DNA of 64,000 bases, from NCBI GenBank assembly GCA_014649575.1, contig BMTH01000005.1, positions 1-64,000 of the forward strand, in the 5' to 3' direction. The position numbers and the translations under genes are program-made. Shown here one piece after another: positions 15,442 through 24,242 of this stretch. Positions within the stretch are counted from its first letter, which is position 1. Each line of letters begins with the position of its first letter. The notes under the pieces were generated by a model, which was not told the origin of the DNA, made no database searches, and saw only the letters and a program-made list of their open reading frames with translations. Source of the stretch: Streptomyces griseoincarnatus (GTDB lineage Bacteria > Actinomycetota > Actinomycetes > Streptomycetales > Streptomycetaceae).

Positions 15442-15834
15442 GTGCCCATTGCCCAGGACCCGTTGTCCGTCGAGGTGACACTTCCTCGTGAGGACGTGGC
15501 CCTCGTGACCGTCGAGGGCTACTTGGACGTCGACACCGCGACCGAGTTCCAGCACCATCTGGCGAACCAGCTGCACCACGGTCGCCGGCACTTCCTGCTG
15601 GACCTGTCCGCGGTGCCGTTCATGGACTCCTCCGGTATGAACATCATCCTGCGCGTCTACCAGGAGGCGCGGGAGCTGCCGGGGAGCGTGCACATCATCT
15701 CGCCCACCCCCGCGGTGCGCCGGATCCTAGATCTGACGGGCGTCAGCATCACCGTGCCCGTGTCGGAGAGCCTCGACGAGGCGCTGGACCGCGTCGACCG
15801 TCCTCAGGCGGCCCCGGCCGAGCCCGAGGTCTGA
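15442..15834 (+). CDS. STAS-domain anti-anti-sigma factor (RsbV/BldG-like)
   Basis: This gene encodes 130 aa. A single STAS domain has the phosphorylation motif FMDSSG, with S63 equivalent to SpoIIAA S58 and RsbV S56. In its unphosphorylated state such a protein captures an RsbW-type kinase and frees a sigma factor. GTG 15442 has GGAGG 5 bases upstream; an earlier frame to 15373 lacks family sequence. PP2C phosphatase genes lie on both sides, which suggests control of S63 phosphorylation. A SigB-like promoter candidate precedes it. Confidence 0.9.
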   Translation: MPIAQDPLSVEVTLPREDVALVTVEGYLDVDTATEFQHHLANQLHHGRRHFLLDLSAVPFMDSSGMNIILRVYQEARELPGSVHIISPTPAVRRILDLTGVSITVPVSESLDEALDRVDRPQAAPAEPEV

Positions 15835-15907
15835 GCGGGACCGCCCCGCCTGCCCGGCCCCGTCACGGGTCCGGGCGCTTTGTGACGATCAGGAGGAGAG
15901 CAGACAG

Positions 15908-16807
15908 GTGCCGGAGCACGAAGCGGACGCGACCCACTCGACGCCCGCCAGGGAGGTCGGGGACTTCCTGCGGCGGCGACGGGAGCAGATAGCCCAGCGA
16001 TGGGCCGACGAGCCCCTGTTCCGCACGGTGTTCACCGTCTCGCGCGACGAGGCGGTGGACGCGGGCCGGGTGATCGTGGACGCGCTGGCCCAGGTGGCCG
16101 ACGCGCAGCGGATCGAGGACCCGGACGCCGCGGGGTTCACCGGGGTCCGCGAGCAGCTCGCCCGGATGGGGGCGGCCCGCTCCCGCGCGGGGCTGTCCAC
16201 CACCCAGGTCTCCAGCGAGCTGGCCGCGCTGCTGCCGCCGGTGGAGAACCTCCTGGTGGCCGATCTGGAGCAGGAGGACCCCGAGCGGCGGCGGGAGTGC
16301 GCCATCGCGCTGAGCGTGCTGATGGGCACGCTGCGGCTGGTCACCATGCAGACCGCGCTCAGCGAGAACCAGGCCCTGATCGACCGGCAGCGGCTGCAGC
16401 TGCTGGAGGTGGCGACACCGGTGATCAAGCTCTGGGACGGGATCGTGGCGGTCCCGCTGATCGGGACGCTGGACAGCGCCCGCAGCCAGGTGGTGATGGA
16501 GACGCTGCTGGACGCGGTCGTCGACCAGCGCGCCCGGTTCGCGATCCTCGACATCACGGGTGTGCCGACGGTCGACTCGCTGGTCGCGCAGCACCTGATG
16601 AAGACGGTCGCCGCCGCCCGGCTGATGGGTGCCGAGTGCGTCGTCTCCGGCATCCGCCCGGCGATCGCGCAGACCATCGTCCATCTCGGCCTCGACCTCG
16701 GCACGGTCAAGACCCGCGCCAGCCTCGCCGACGCGCTCGGATACTGCCTGAACGAGCTGGGCGCGAACATCGTGAACGCCCCGGCCGAGGGTGCGGTCCG
16801 GCGGTGA
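15908..16807 (+). CDS. rsbR: RsbR-type stressosome co-antagonist
   Basis: This gene encodes 299 aa. The N-terminal helical domain (about 10-160) resembles the RsbR sensor region. The C-terminal STAS domain (about 175-290) carries IRPAIAQTIVHLG. In B. subtilis RsbRA the phosphorylated residues are T171 and T205; by motif alignment the equivalents here are S190 (GTLDSAR) and S224 (GVPTVDS), so both look like serine. GTG 15908 follows an AGGAGG-like site. With RsbS it should form the stressosome core, whose phosphorylation by RsbT releases the kinase. Its stop overlaps the rsbS start. Confidence 0.9.
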   Translation: MPEHEADATHSTPAREVGDFLRRRREQIAQRWADEPLFRTVFTVSRDEAVDAGRVIVDALAQVADAQRIEDPDAAGFTGVREQLARMGAARSRAGLSTTQVSSELAALLPPVENLLVADLEQEDPERRRECAIALSVLMGTLRLVTMQTALSENQALIDRQRLQLLEVATPVIKLWDGIVAVPLIGTLDSARSQVVMETLLDAVVDQRARFAILDITGVPTVDSLVAQHLMKTVAAARLMGAECVVSGIRPAIAQTIVHLGLDLGTVKTRASLADALGYCLNELGANIVNAPAEGAVRR

Positions 16808-17217
16808 GCGAACACTTCGCCCGCCCGGTCGCGGGCCATGTGCCGGTGCTGCGGCTCGGTGACGTGCTGCTGGTCACCTTGCAGGGCGACCTGCACGACG
16901 GCATGGCGGCCCAGCTCCAGCAGGACCTGGCCGAGACGATCGTCGCCAGCCGGGTCACCGGGGTGGTGATCGACATCTCCGGGGTGGAGATCGTCGACTC
17001 CTTCCTGGGCCGGGTCCTGGCCGAAACGGCGGCGCAGACCGAGCTGCTGGCCGCGCGGACCGTGGTGGCGGGCATGCGGCCCGCGGTGGCCATCACGCTG
17101 GTGGAGCTGGGCCTGACGTTCCCGGAGCTGCGTACGGCACTGAACACGGAGGCGGCTCTGGCGATGCTCGCGCAGCCCGTCGTGGCGAACAGGCCCGGCG
17201 GCGAGGGGAGACCGTGA
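16804..17217 (+). CDS. rsbS: RsbS-type stressosome scaffold (STAS)
   Basis: This gene encodes 137 aa. It is a minimal STAS protein with phospho-acceptor S66 in ISGVEIVDSFLGR (B. subtilis RsbS S59). GTG 16804 overlaps the rsbR stop (GTGA), and its own stop overlaps the rsbT start (TGATG), so the three proteins should be made in step. RsbS holds RsbT in the resting complex until phosphorylated. Length is a little above B. subtilis RsbS because of a C-terminal tail rich in Pro/Gly. Confidence 0.92.
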   Translation: MSEHFARPVAGHVPVLRLGDVLLVTLQGDLHDGMAAQLQQDLAETIVASRVTGVVIDISGVEIVDSFLGRVLAETAAQTELLAARTVVAGMRPAVAITLVELGLTFPELRTALNTEAALAMLAQPVVANRPGGEGRP

Positions 17218-17660
17218 TGGACACCGCCGCGGACGTGGAGGCGCGGCTGCCCATCCGGTCGGACATGGACCTCGCGTGGGTGCGTCAGCACGTGCGGCAG
17301 GCCGCCACCCGGGTCGGATTCGGTCTGGTGGACCAGACGAAGCTGGTGACGGCCGCCAGCGAGCTGGCCCGCAACACGCTGGTGCACGGCGGGGGCGGTG
17401 TGCTGGAGACGACGCGGGTCACCGCCGCCGACGGCACGGCCGGGCTGCGGCTGACCTTCTCCGACGAGGGCCCGGGGATCCCGGATCTCGAGCGGGCCCT
17501 CAGCGACGGCTACACCTCCGGCGACGGACTGGGCATGGGGCTGGGCGGGTCGCGGCGCCTGGTGCACGACTTCGAGGTGGACAGCACCCCGGGGACGGGC
17601 ACCACGGTGCGGGTGACCTCCTGGGTGTCCCGGCCGGTCCGGCCGCGCGGGGGTGCGTGA
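17217..17660 (+). CDS. rsbT: RsbT-type serine kinase / switch protein
   Basis: This gene encodes 147 aa. The GHKL ATPase has N box ASELARNTLVHGGGG and G boxes SDEGPGIPD and DGLGMGLGGSRRL. RsbT phosphorylates RsbR and RsbS, and when released activates a phosphatase such as RsbU. An ATG at 17217 overlaps the rsbS stop and has GGGGAG 8 bases upstream; a GTG one codon earlier is also possible. The next gene overlaps by TGATG. Likely downstream targets are the PP2C proteins of this block. Confidence 0.92.
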   Translation: MDTAADVEARLPIRSDMDLAWVRQHVRQAATRVGFGLVDQTKLVTAASELARNTLVHGGGGVLETTRVTAADGTAGLRLTFSDEGPGIPDLERALSDGYTSGDGLGMGLGGSRRLVHDFEVDSTPGTGTTVRVTSWVSRPVRPRGGA

Positions 17661-18727
17661 TGCCGCGTGTGTGGCACGTGCCGGTGCACGACGCGACACG
17701 GGTGCGCGACGTCAGGGTGGCGGCGGAGGATGCCGCGGCCCGCGCCGGGCTGGACGAGCAGCGCCGCGCGGCGTGCGCGCTGGTGGCCACCGAGTTGGCG
17801 ACCAACGTGGTGAACCACGCGAAGGCCGGCGAGGTGGTCGTCGACGTCGTCGACCCCGCCGTGCTGCCGGAGGGGCGGCCGGGACGGGCCGTGCAGATCA
17901 CCGCCCTCGACCACGGGCCGGGCATCGCCGACGTGGCCGGCGCGTTCGAGGACGGCTTCACCACCGGCGGCTCGCTCGGGGCGGGCCTGGGCACCTGCCG
18001 GCGGATCGCCGACGCGTTCGGGCTGCACAGCGAGGTGGGCCGGGGCACGGTCGCGGTGGCCCGGGTCGGCCCCGCCACCGCCGGGCTCGTCCCCGAGCAG
18101 GACCCGGCACACGCCCTCGGCGTGCACGCCGGCGGCGTCAACGTGCCCTTCGCGGGCGCGCAGCAGTCCGGCGACGCCTGGTCGTGGGTGCGGTCCGGCG
18201 ACCGGGTGACGCTGATGCTGGCGGACGGTCTCGGCCACGGCGCCGAGGCCGCCCGCGCCTCCGACGCCGCCGTCGAGGAGCTGCGCCACTGCGCCCGGCT
18301 GCCGCCCGCCGAGATGCTCCAGCGGCTGCACACCGCGCTGTCCGGGACCCGCGGCGCGGCGGTCGCCGCGGCCCAGCTCGACACCTGGACCGGGCGGCTG
18401 CGCTTCGCGGGCATCGGCAACGTGACCGCGCGGCTGCGGGACGGCGGACGCTGGCGGACGCTGCTGTCCCGGCCCGGGATCGTCGGCGCCCACCGGCCGC
18501 GCACGGTGCGCGAGGACGAGGCGGACTGGACCCCCGGGAGCCTGCTGATCCTGCACACGGACGGGCTGCCGTCGCGCTGGACGCCGCCCGCGGGCACCGG
18601 CGTGCCCCCTGCCGACCCGGCCGTGACGGCGGCCGTGGCGGTCCGCGACGCGGGCAGCGCGGCACGTCCGGTGCGGGACGACACCACCGTGGCCGTGCTC
18701 GCCAACGTCCCGGAGGCTTCCTCATGA
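17660..18727 (+). CDS. GHKL ATPase fused to RsbX/SpoIIE-type phosphatase
   Basis: This gene encodes 355 aa. Residues 1-135 form a second GHKL domain (N box ATELATNVVNHA, G box DHGPGIAD and GGSLGAGLG). Residues about 150-350 form a PP2C/RsbX-like domain with LADGLGHGAEA, FAGIGN, HTDGL and RDDTTVAVL. RsbX resets the stressosome by dephosphorylating RsbR and RsbS; here that activity appears joined to an RsbT-like or RsbW-like ATPase in one chain. ATG 17660 overlaps the rsbT stop and the protein ends inside the next start, so it belongs to the operon. Target specificity is inferred from position. Confidence 0.88.
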   Translation: MPRVWHVPVHDATRVRDVRVAAEDAAARAGLDEQRRAACALVATELATNVVNHAKAGEVVVDVVDPAVLPEGRPGRAVQITALDHGPGIADVAGAFEDGFTTGGSLGAGLGTCRRIADAFGLHSEVGRGTVAVARVGPATAGLVPEQDPAHALGVHAGGVNVPFAGAQQSGDAWSWVRSGDRVTLMLADGLGHGAEAARASDAAVEELRHCARLPPAEMLQRLHTALSGTRGAAVAAAQLDTWTGRLRFAGIGNVTARLRDGGRWRTLLSRPGIVGAHRPRTVREDEADWTPGSLLILHTDGLPSRWTPPAGTGVPPADPAVTAAVAVRDAGSAARPVRDDTTVAVLANVPEASS

Positions 18728-20445
18728 CGCGTGCCTGGCGCATCGCGACCGTCACCGACGCGGCCCGCGCCCGGATCGCCGTGGCGCGGCTGGCCGCCGC
18801 GTGCGGGGTGCCCACCGTGGAACGGACCCGGCTGGCCGTGTCCCTCAGCGGACAGCTGCGGCAGTGCCTCACCAAGGGCGGCACCTGGCTGCTCACTCTG
18901 GAGGGCACCCGGGGCGCGGACGGCGGTCCCGGTGAGCTGCACGTGGTGGTCGTCCCGGCTCCGGACGGCGCCGCCGGGGACCGCACCCCGTGGACGGCGG
19001 GTGTGCCCTGCCCCGAGCCGGGCCGGCTGTCCGGTCCGTGCACGGTGCCGGAGGATGCGGCCGGGCTGTCCGAGGGGCTGCTCGGGGCCGACGAGGACAC
19101 CTCGGTGGTGCTGGAGGAGCTGACGGAGCAGGAGGGTCTGGTCGCCTTCCACCGGGAGGAGCTGCACCAGACCAACCAGGGCGTCCTCGCGCTGCACGCC
19201 GAGCTGGACGCGGCGGGCAGGGCGCAGCGGGAGGCGTTCGCCGCGGAGCGCCGGGCGCGCACCGAGGCGGAGAACGCGCGGCGGCGGCTCACGTTCCTCG
19301 CGGACGCCAGCGCGGTGCTGACCGCGTCGCTGAACCACGACGAGATCCTGCGCCGGCTGCCGGAGCTGCTGGTGCCGCGGTACGCCGACGGCGTCGACGT
19401 GTGGCTGTTCGACCAGGAGGACGGCCGGCCGCTGCCCGCCGACCATCCGGGCGCGGCGGTGCAGGCGGCCCGCACCGGGCGTCCGCAGTACGCCGCCGAC
19501 CATCCCGGCAACCTGCCGGGCGTGGAGGACCGGCCGCCGTCGGCGCTGGCCCCCCACCGGCCGCTGCTGTGCGTGCCGCTGCTGACGCCGCGCCGGGCGC
19601 CGCTGGGCGTGCTGATCCTGTCGCCGCAGGGCGAGCGGTGGGACCCGGACGACGCGGTGATGCTGATCGAGCTGGCCCGGCGGGCCGGGATCGCCCTGGA
19701 CAACGCGCGCCGGTTCGAACACAACCGGGACATCGCGGAGACGCTGCAGCGCGCCCTGCTGACGGAGCTGCCGTCCGCCCCGGGCGTGGGGCTGGCCGCG
19801 CGCTATCTGCCCGCCACGCACGGCCTGAACATCGGCGGCGACTGGTACGACGCGTTCCGGCAGCGGGACGGCAGCCTGGTCACCGTGATCGGCGACGTGA
19901 CCGGGCACGGGCTGCACGCGGCGGTGATGATGAGCCAGCTGCGCACCGCGCTGCGCGCCTACGCGGTGGACGGCGACAGCCCCGGGCAGCTGCTCACCCG
20001 GCTGCACGGCTATCTGCGCCATCTCCAGCCGGACTTGTTCGCGACGGCCGTCATCGCCCGCTTCCACCCGGAGGACCGGACGCTGACCTGGGCCGCGGCC
20101 GGCCATCCGCCGCCGGTGCTGCGGCTGCCGGACGGTGAGGTGCGCACGCTGGACGCCAAGCCGGGCGCGATGCTGGGCATCCCGCTGAGCCAGGACATTC
20201 CCGACCACACCGAGCGGCTGGCGCCCGGCTCGACGCTGGCCCTCTACACCGACGGTCTGGTGGAGCGGCGCTCCCAGGGCATCGACCCGGGCATCGAGCG
20301 GCTCGGCTCGGTCCTCGCCTCGTTCGACCGCGCGGAGCTGGACTCCGACCTGGAGGACGCGGCGGACCGCCTTCTACGGCCTCTGCTCAGCGACTCCGAG
20401 CGTGACGACGACGTGTGTCTGCTGCTCTGCCACCTGCGCGGCTGA
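18724..20445 (+). CDS. GAF-SpoIIE (PP2C) phosphatase with degenerate N-terminal ATPase-like domain
   Basis: This gene encodes 573 aa; ATG 18724 overlaps the previous stop (ATGA). The first 125 residues look like a GHKL remnant lacking the N-box Asn (LSLSGQLRQC). A coiled coil (about 140-190) and GAF domain (about 195-335) follow, then a PP2C domain with IGGDWYDAF, GDVTGHG, AAGHPPPVL, YTDGLVE and DDDVCLLL. This RsbU-like enzyme is the likely final output of the block, dephosphorylating a STAS anti-anti-sigma factor. The coiled coil could be the docking site for RsbT, by analogy with RsbU's N-terminal domain; that is inference. Confidence 0.88.
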   Translation: MTRAWRIATVTDAARARIAVARLAAACGVPTVERTRLAVSLSGQLRQCLTKGGTWLLTLEGTRGADGGPGELHVVVVPAPDGAAGDRTPWTAGVPCPEPGRLSGPCTVPEDAAGLSEGLLGADEDTSVVLEELTEQEGLVAFHREELHQTNQGVLALHAELDAAGRAQREAFAAERRARTEAENARRRLTFLADASAVLTASLNHDEILRRLPELLVPRYADGVDVWLFDQEDGRPLPADHPGAAVQAARTGRPQYAADHPGNLPGVEDRPPSALAPHRPLLCVPLLTPRRAPLGVLILSPQGERWDPDDAVMLIELARRAGIALDNARRFEHNRDIAETLQRALLTELPSAPGVGLAARYLPATHGLNIGGDWYDAFRQRDGSLVTVIGDVTGHGLHAAVMMSQLRTALRAYAVDGDSPGQLLTRLHGYLRHLQPDLFATAVIARFHPEDRTLTWAAAGHPPPVLRLPDGEVRTLDAKPGAMLGIPLSQDIPDHTERLAPGSTLALYTDGLVERRSQGIDPGIERLGSVLASFDRAELDSDLEDAADRLLRPLLSDSERDDDVCLLLCHLRG

Positions 20446-20584
20446 GGGCGCGCAGGGTTCTCCGCCCCGGCGTTTCCCGGTGCGGTCCGGGGCCGGTGCG
20501 GGCATCGTGGAGCTGAACAGGGGCACGCGTCAGGCATCGACGTTCCAGGCGGACCGCCTGAAGCCGCACGAAGGGATGGACATC

Positions 20585-21949
20585 GTGACACGACCCAGGA
20601 TCCTCGTGGTGGGCGCCGGTTTCGCCGGTGTGGAGTGCGTGCGGCGGCTGGAGCGCAGGCTCACTCCGGGCGAGGCGGAGCTGACGCTGGTGACGCCGAT
20701 GTCCTACCAGCTGTACCTTCCGCTGCTCCCCCAGGTGGCCTCCGGGGTGCTGACGCCCCAGTCGATCGCGCTCTCCCTGCGGCGCAGCGAGAAGTACCGG
20801 ACCCGGATCATCCCGGGCGGCGCGATCGGCGTGGATCTGCGGGCCAAGGTGTGCGTCATCCGGACCATCGCCGGGGACACCGTCGACGAGCCGTACGACT
20901 ACATCGTGCTGGCGCCCGGCAGCGTCACCCGCACCTTCGACATCCCGGGTCTCACCGACCACGCCTTCGGGCTGAAGTCGCTGGCCGAGGCCGCCTACCT
21001 GCGCGATCACGTGATCTCCCAGCTGGACCTGGCGGACGCCTGCACCGACCCGGCGGAGCGCGCCTCGCGGCTGCAGTTCGTGGTGGTCGGCGGCGGCTAC
21101 GCGGGCACCGAGACCGCGGCCTGCCTGCAGCGGCTGACGCACGCCGCCGTCAAGCGCTACCCACGCCTCGACCCGGGCCTGATCAAGTGGCATCTGATCG
21201 ACATCGCGCCCAAGCTGATGCCCGAGCTGGGCGAGAAGCTGGGCCGCAGCGCCCATGAGATCCTCACCCGGCGCGGCATCGAGATCTCGCTGGGCGTGTC
21301 CATCGCCAAGGCGGGCGGCGAGGAGGTCACCTTCACCGACGGCCGGGTGGTGCCCACGCGCACGCTGATCTGGACCGCAGGGGTGGTGGCCAGCCCGCTG
21401 ATCGGCACGCTCGACGCGGAGACCGTACGGGGCCGGCTCGCGGTGAACGCGGACATGCGGCTGCCGGGGTACGACGGGGTGTTCGCGCTCGGCGACTCGG
21501 CCGCGGTGCCGGACCTGGCCAAGGGCGACGACGCGGTGTGCCCGCCGACCGCGCAGCACGCGCTGCGGCAGGGCCGGCACGTCGCGGAGAACGTCATCGC
21601 CACCCTGCGGGGCCGGTCGACCCGGCCGTACGTGCACCAGGACCTGGGGCTCGTGGTGGACCTCGGCGGCACCGACGCGGTGTCCAAGCCGCTCGGCTAC
21701 GAGCTGCACGGCCTGCCCGCCCAGGTGGTGGCCCGCGGCTACCACTGGTCCGCGCTGCGCACCGGGGTGGCCAAGACCCGTGTGATGACCAACTGGCTGC
21801 TGAACGCGGTCGCCGGTGACGACTTCGTGCGCACCGGTTTCCAGGCGCACCGGCCGGGCAGTCTGCGCGACTTCGAGTACCTGGACGCCTACCTGACACC
21901 GGAGCAGGTGCGGGCGCACGTCGAGGAAGCGGGCCGGGCGGCTCGGTGA
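20585..21949 (+). CDS. Type II NADH dehydrogenase-like flavoprotein
   Basis: This gene encodes 454 aa. Two Rossmann motifs are visible: VVGAGFAGVECVRRL near the N-terminus (FAD) and VVVGGGYAGTETAA near residue 165 (NAD(P)H). ALGDSA (about 305) is the third FAD contact. The family passes electrons from NADH to quinones at the inner face of the membrane without pumping protons. GTG 20585 has AAGGGA about 8 bases upstream; an ATG at 20576 would sit on the ribosome site. It follows the signalling block by 139 bp and may be independent of it. Confidence 0.88.
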   Translation: MTRPRILVVGAGFAGVECVRRLERRLTPGEAELTLVTPMSYQLYLPLLPQVASGVLTPQSIALSLRRSEKYRTRIIPGGAIGVDLRAKVCVIRTIAGDTVDEPYDYIVLAPGSVTRTFDIPGLTDHAFGLKSLAEAAYLRDHVISQLDLADACTDPAERASRLQFVVVGGGYAGTETAACLQRLTHAAVKRYPRLDPGLIKWHLIDIAPKLMPELGEKLGRSAHEILTRRGIEISLGVSIAKAGGEEVTFTDGRVVPTRTLIWTAGVVASPLIGTLDAETVRGRLAVNADMRLPGYDGVFALGDSAAVPDLAKGDDAVCPPTAQHALRQGRHVAENVIATLRGRSTRPYVHQDLGLVVDLGGTDAVSKPLGYELHGLPAQVVARGYHWSALRTGVAKTRVMTNWLLNAVAGDDFVRTGFQAHRPGSLRDFEYLDAYLTPEQVRAHVEEAGRAAR

Positions 21950-22010
21950 CCCGGCGCACGGAGGCCGGTGCGGCGGACGGAGTGGTGACGACGGGGGAGC
22001 GTGCGCGGGC

Positions 22011-24242
22011 GTGAAGGCGGCAGGGCGCCGGTCGGGCACACGGCTGCGCGACCACCTGGCGGCGTCCGACCCCGGGCTGCTGCGGCTGACCGCCGGGCTG
22101 CGCACGGTGGGGGCGATCGCTCTCACCCTGGCCGTGCTCGCACCGGCCGGCGCGGACATCACCCATCTGGTGGCGGGCGCGATGACGTCGATGGCCGCCA
22201 CCTTCTCGATCCGGGAGCGGCGGCGCGGGGCGCAGGCGGTCACGCTGGCGCTGGGGCTGCCGGTGGCGCTGGTGTCGTTGTCGCTGGGCGCGCTGCTGAG
22301 CCGGCGGGTGGTGGTGGGCGACGTCTTCTCCGTCGCCCTGATCTTCTGCGCGGTGTACGGCCGCCGCTTCGGCGACCGCGGGACGACCCTGGGGCTGGTC
22401 GGTTTCCAGCTGTACTTCGTGTCGCTGTTCGTGGGCGCGACGCCCGAACAGCTTCCGGGGTTCTGGGCGGCCATCGCGGTCGGCTTCGCGAGCAGCGCCG
22501 TGGTGCGGTTCGCCGTCGTGCCGGTGACGCCGACCGGGCTGCTGGTGCGGCTGCGGCAGGCGTTCCGGGTACGGCTGGCGCGGCTGGTGTCCGCGCAGAT
22601 CGCGCTGCTGGACGCGGGGCCCGACGAGGCCGACAAGGCGCTGGAGGAGGTGCGAGAGCGGACCGCCCGGCTGCACGAGACGGCGCTGATGATCCAGAGC
22701 CGGCTGGAGGAGGGCACCCCCGACGAGCCGACCGCGCGGCTGGTGCAGCGGCGCGTCGCCGACGCGGAGATCGCCTCCGAGCGGCTGGGACTGTCGCTGC
22801 TGTCCGCCCGCAGCGCGGAGCGGGCGGACACCCTGACGCTGCATCTGCCGGGAGCCCCCGCGCCGGAGGTGGGGCGGCTGCCCGGCCCCGAGGAGGTGAC
22901 CGCGCTGCTCCGCCGTGACCTGCGGGCGCTGCGCGCGCTGGTCCTGCGGACCGGGTCGGCGGGGGCGGGCGTGGCCCAGATGCGGAACCGGCTGCTCGGC
23001 TACCGGGACGAGGAGAACCTCCCGGCCGCCTCGGCGCCGGTGCGGGACGTGTTCCGCGGCATCGGCGAGGTGGCCCGCGCGGTGATGGGGTTGCGGATCG
23101 CCCTGGACGGCCCGCAGGACGAGTCGGACGACAGTCCGGCGACGGCCAGGTCCCGGGAGGAGCTGGACGCCGAGGACGCCGCCATCGACGCCGAGGAGGC
23201 GGAGGAGGCCGAGGAGCCGAAGGGGCTGCAGCGGCCCACCACGCGGGCGGCCGTGCAGGTGTCCGTCGGCTCGACGCTGGCCATCGTCGGCGGGGAGCTG
23301 CTGTCCACGGACCGCTGGTACTGGGCGGTGCTGACCTGCTGGATCGTCTTCATCAACACGGCGTCCACCGGGGAGATCCTGGTCAAGGGCTACCGGCGGC
23401 TCCTCGGCACGGTGTTCGGCGTGGTCGCCGGGATCCTTCTGGCCGGGCTGGTCGGCGGGAACACCGTGCTGGCGTTCGTGCTGGTGCTGCTGCTGATCTT
23501 CGCCATGTTCTACACGGCGCCGTTGTCGTACACCCTGATGTCGTTCTTCGTCACGGCGATGCTGGGGCTGCTGTACACCCTGCTCCACACCTACAGCTGG
23601 GAGGTGCTGGTGCTGCGGGTGGAGGAGACGGCGCTGGGCGCGGTGTGCGGGGTGGTGGCGGCGGCCCTGGTGCTGCCGGTGCGGACGGACCGGCGCACCA
23701 ACGAGCTGCTGGTCACGGTCCTGGAGCGGCTGTCGGACGTCAGCGAGGCCGCCGTGACGCAGCTCAGCGGCGGGCCCGCGGAGGACTTGCTCGACAAGGC
23801 GCGGGAACTGGACCAGGCGCTGGGCGACCTGCGGTCGGCCACCAAGCCGCTGACCCATCCGGTCACCCCGCTGCGGGCCCGGCGCACCACCGCGCGGTAC
23901 GTGGTGGCCCTGCTGGAGACCTGCGCGTACCACGCGCGCGCGCTGGCCGCGACGGCCGAGCTGCTGCCGACCCACCCGTCCATCGCGGCGGACCCCCGTC
24001 TCCGGGGCGCGGCGGGCCGCACGGTCCGCAACATCCGCACGATCGCCACCCGCGTGGCCGACGACGAGGTCACAGCCCCCATCGAGACGGGCCCGAGCAT
24101 CGCATCGCTCCTCGCCGACGATGACGCGTCCCGCTACGGCCGCATCACCGGGCGGGTCCTGCGCCACCTGGAACGCCTGGACGAGGCGGTGGTGGGCCTG
24201 GCGCGCCCGCTGGACGTCCCGGTGAAGGCCCCGGAGCACTGA
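22011..24242 (+). CDS. FUSC-family (aromatic-acid-exporter-like) membrane protein
   Basis: This gene encodes 743 aa with two blocks of membrane segments: about residues 20-180 and about 415-560 (e.g. TVLAFVLVLLLIFAMFYTAP). They are separated by an acidic soluble region with an EEAEEAEE run and followed by a helical cytoplasmic tail. This two-block layout is that of FUSC/ArAE-like transporters, associated with efflux of aromatic or amphiphilic compounds. Substrate is unknown. The GTG start has a GGGGGAG site 13 bases away, so the start is not certain. Confidence 0.82.
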   Translation: MKAAGRRSGTRLRDHLAASDPGLLRLTAGLRTVGAIALTLAVLAPAGADITHLVAGAMTSMAATFSIRERRRGAQAVTLALGLPVALVSLSLGALLSRRVVVGDVFSVALIFCAVYGRRFGDRGTTLGLVGFQLYFVSLFVGATPEQLPGFWAAIAVGFASSAVVRFAVVPVTPTGLLVRLRQAFRVRLARLVSAQIALLDAGPDEADKALEEVRERTARLHETALMIQSRLEEGTPDEPTARLVQRRVADAEIASERLGLSLLSARSAERADTLTLHLPGAPAPEVGRLPGPEEVTALLRRDLRALRALVLRTGSAGAGVAQMRNRLLGYRDEENLPAASAPVRDVFRGIGEVARAVMGLRIALDGPQDESDDSPATARSREELDAEDAAIDAEEAEEAEEPKGLQRPTTRAAVQVSVGSTLAIVGGELLSTDRWYWAVLTCWIVFINTASTGEILVKGYRRLLGTVFGVVAGILLAGLVGGNTVLAFVLVLLLIFAMFYTAPLSYTLMSFFVTAMLGLLYTLLHTYSWEVLVLRVEETALGAVCGVVAAALVLPVRTDRRTNELLVTVLERLSDVSEAAVTQLSGGPAEDLLDKARELDQALGDLRSATKPLTHPVTPLRARRTTARYVVALLETCAYHARALAATAELLPTHPSIAADPRLRGAAGRTVRNIRTIATRVADDEVTAPIETGPSIASLLADDDASRYGRITGRVLRHLERLDEAVVGLARPLDVPVKAPEH

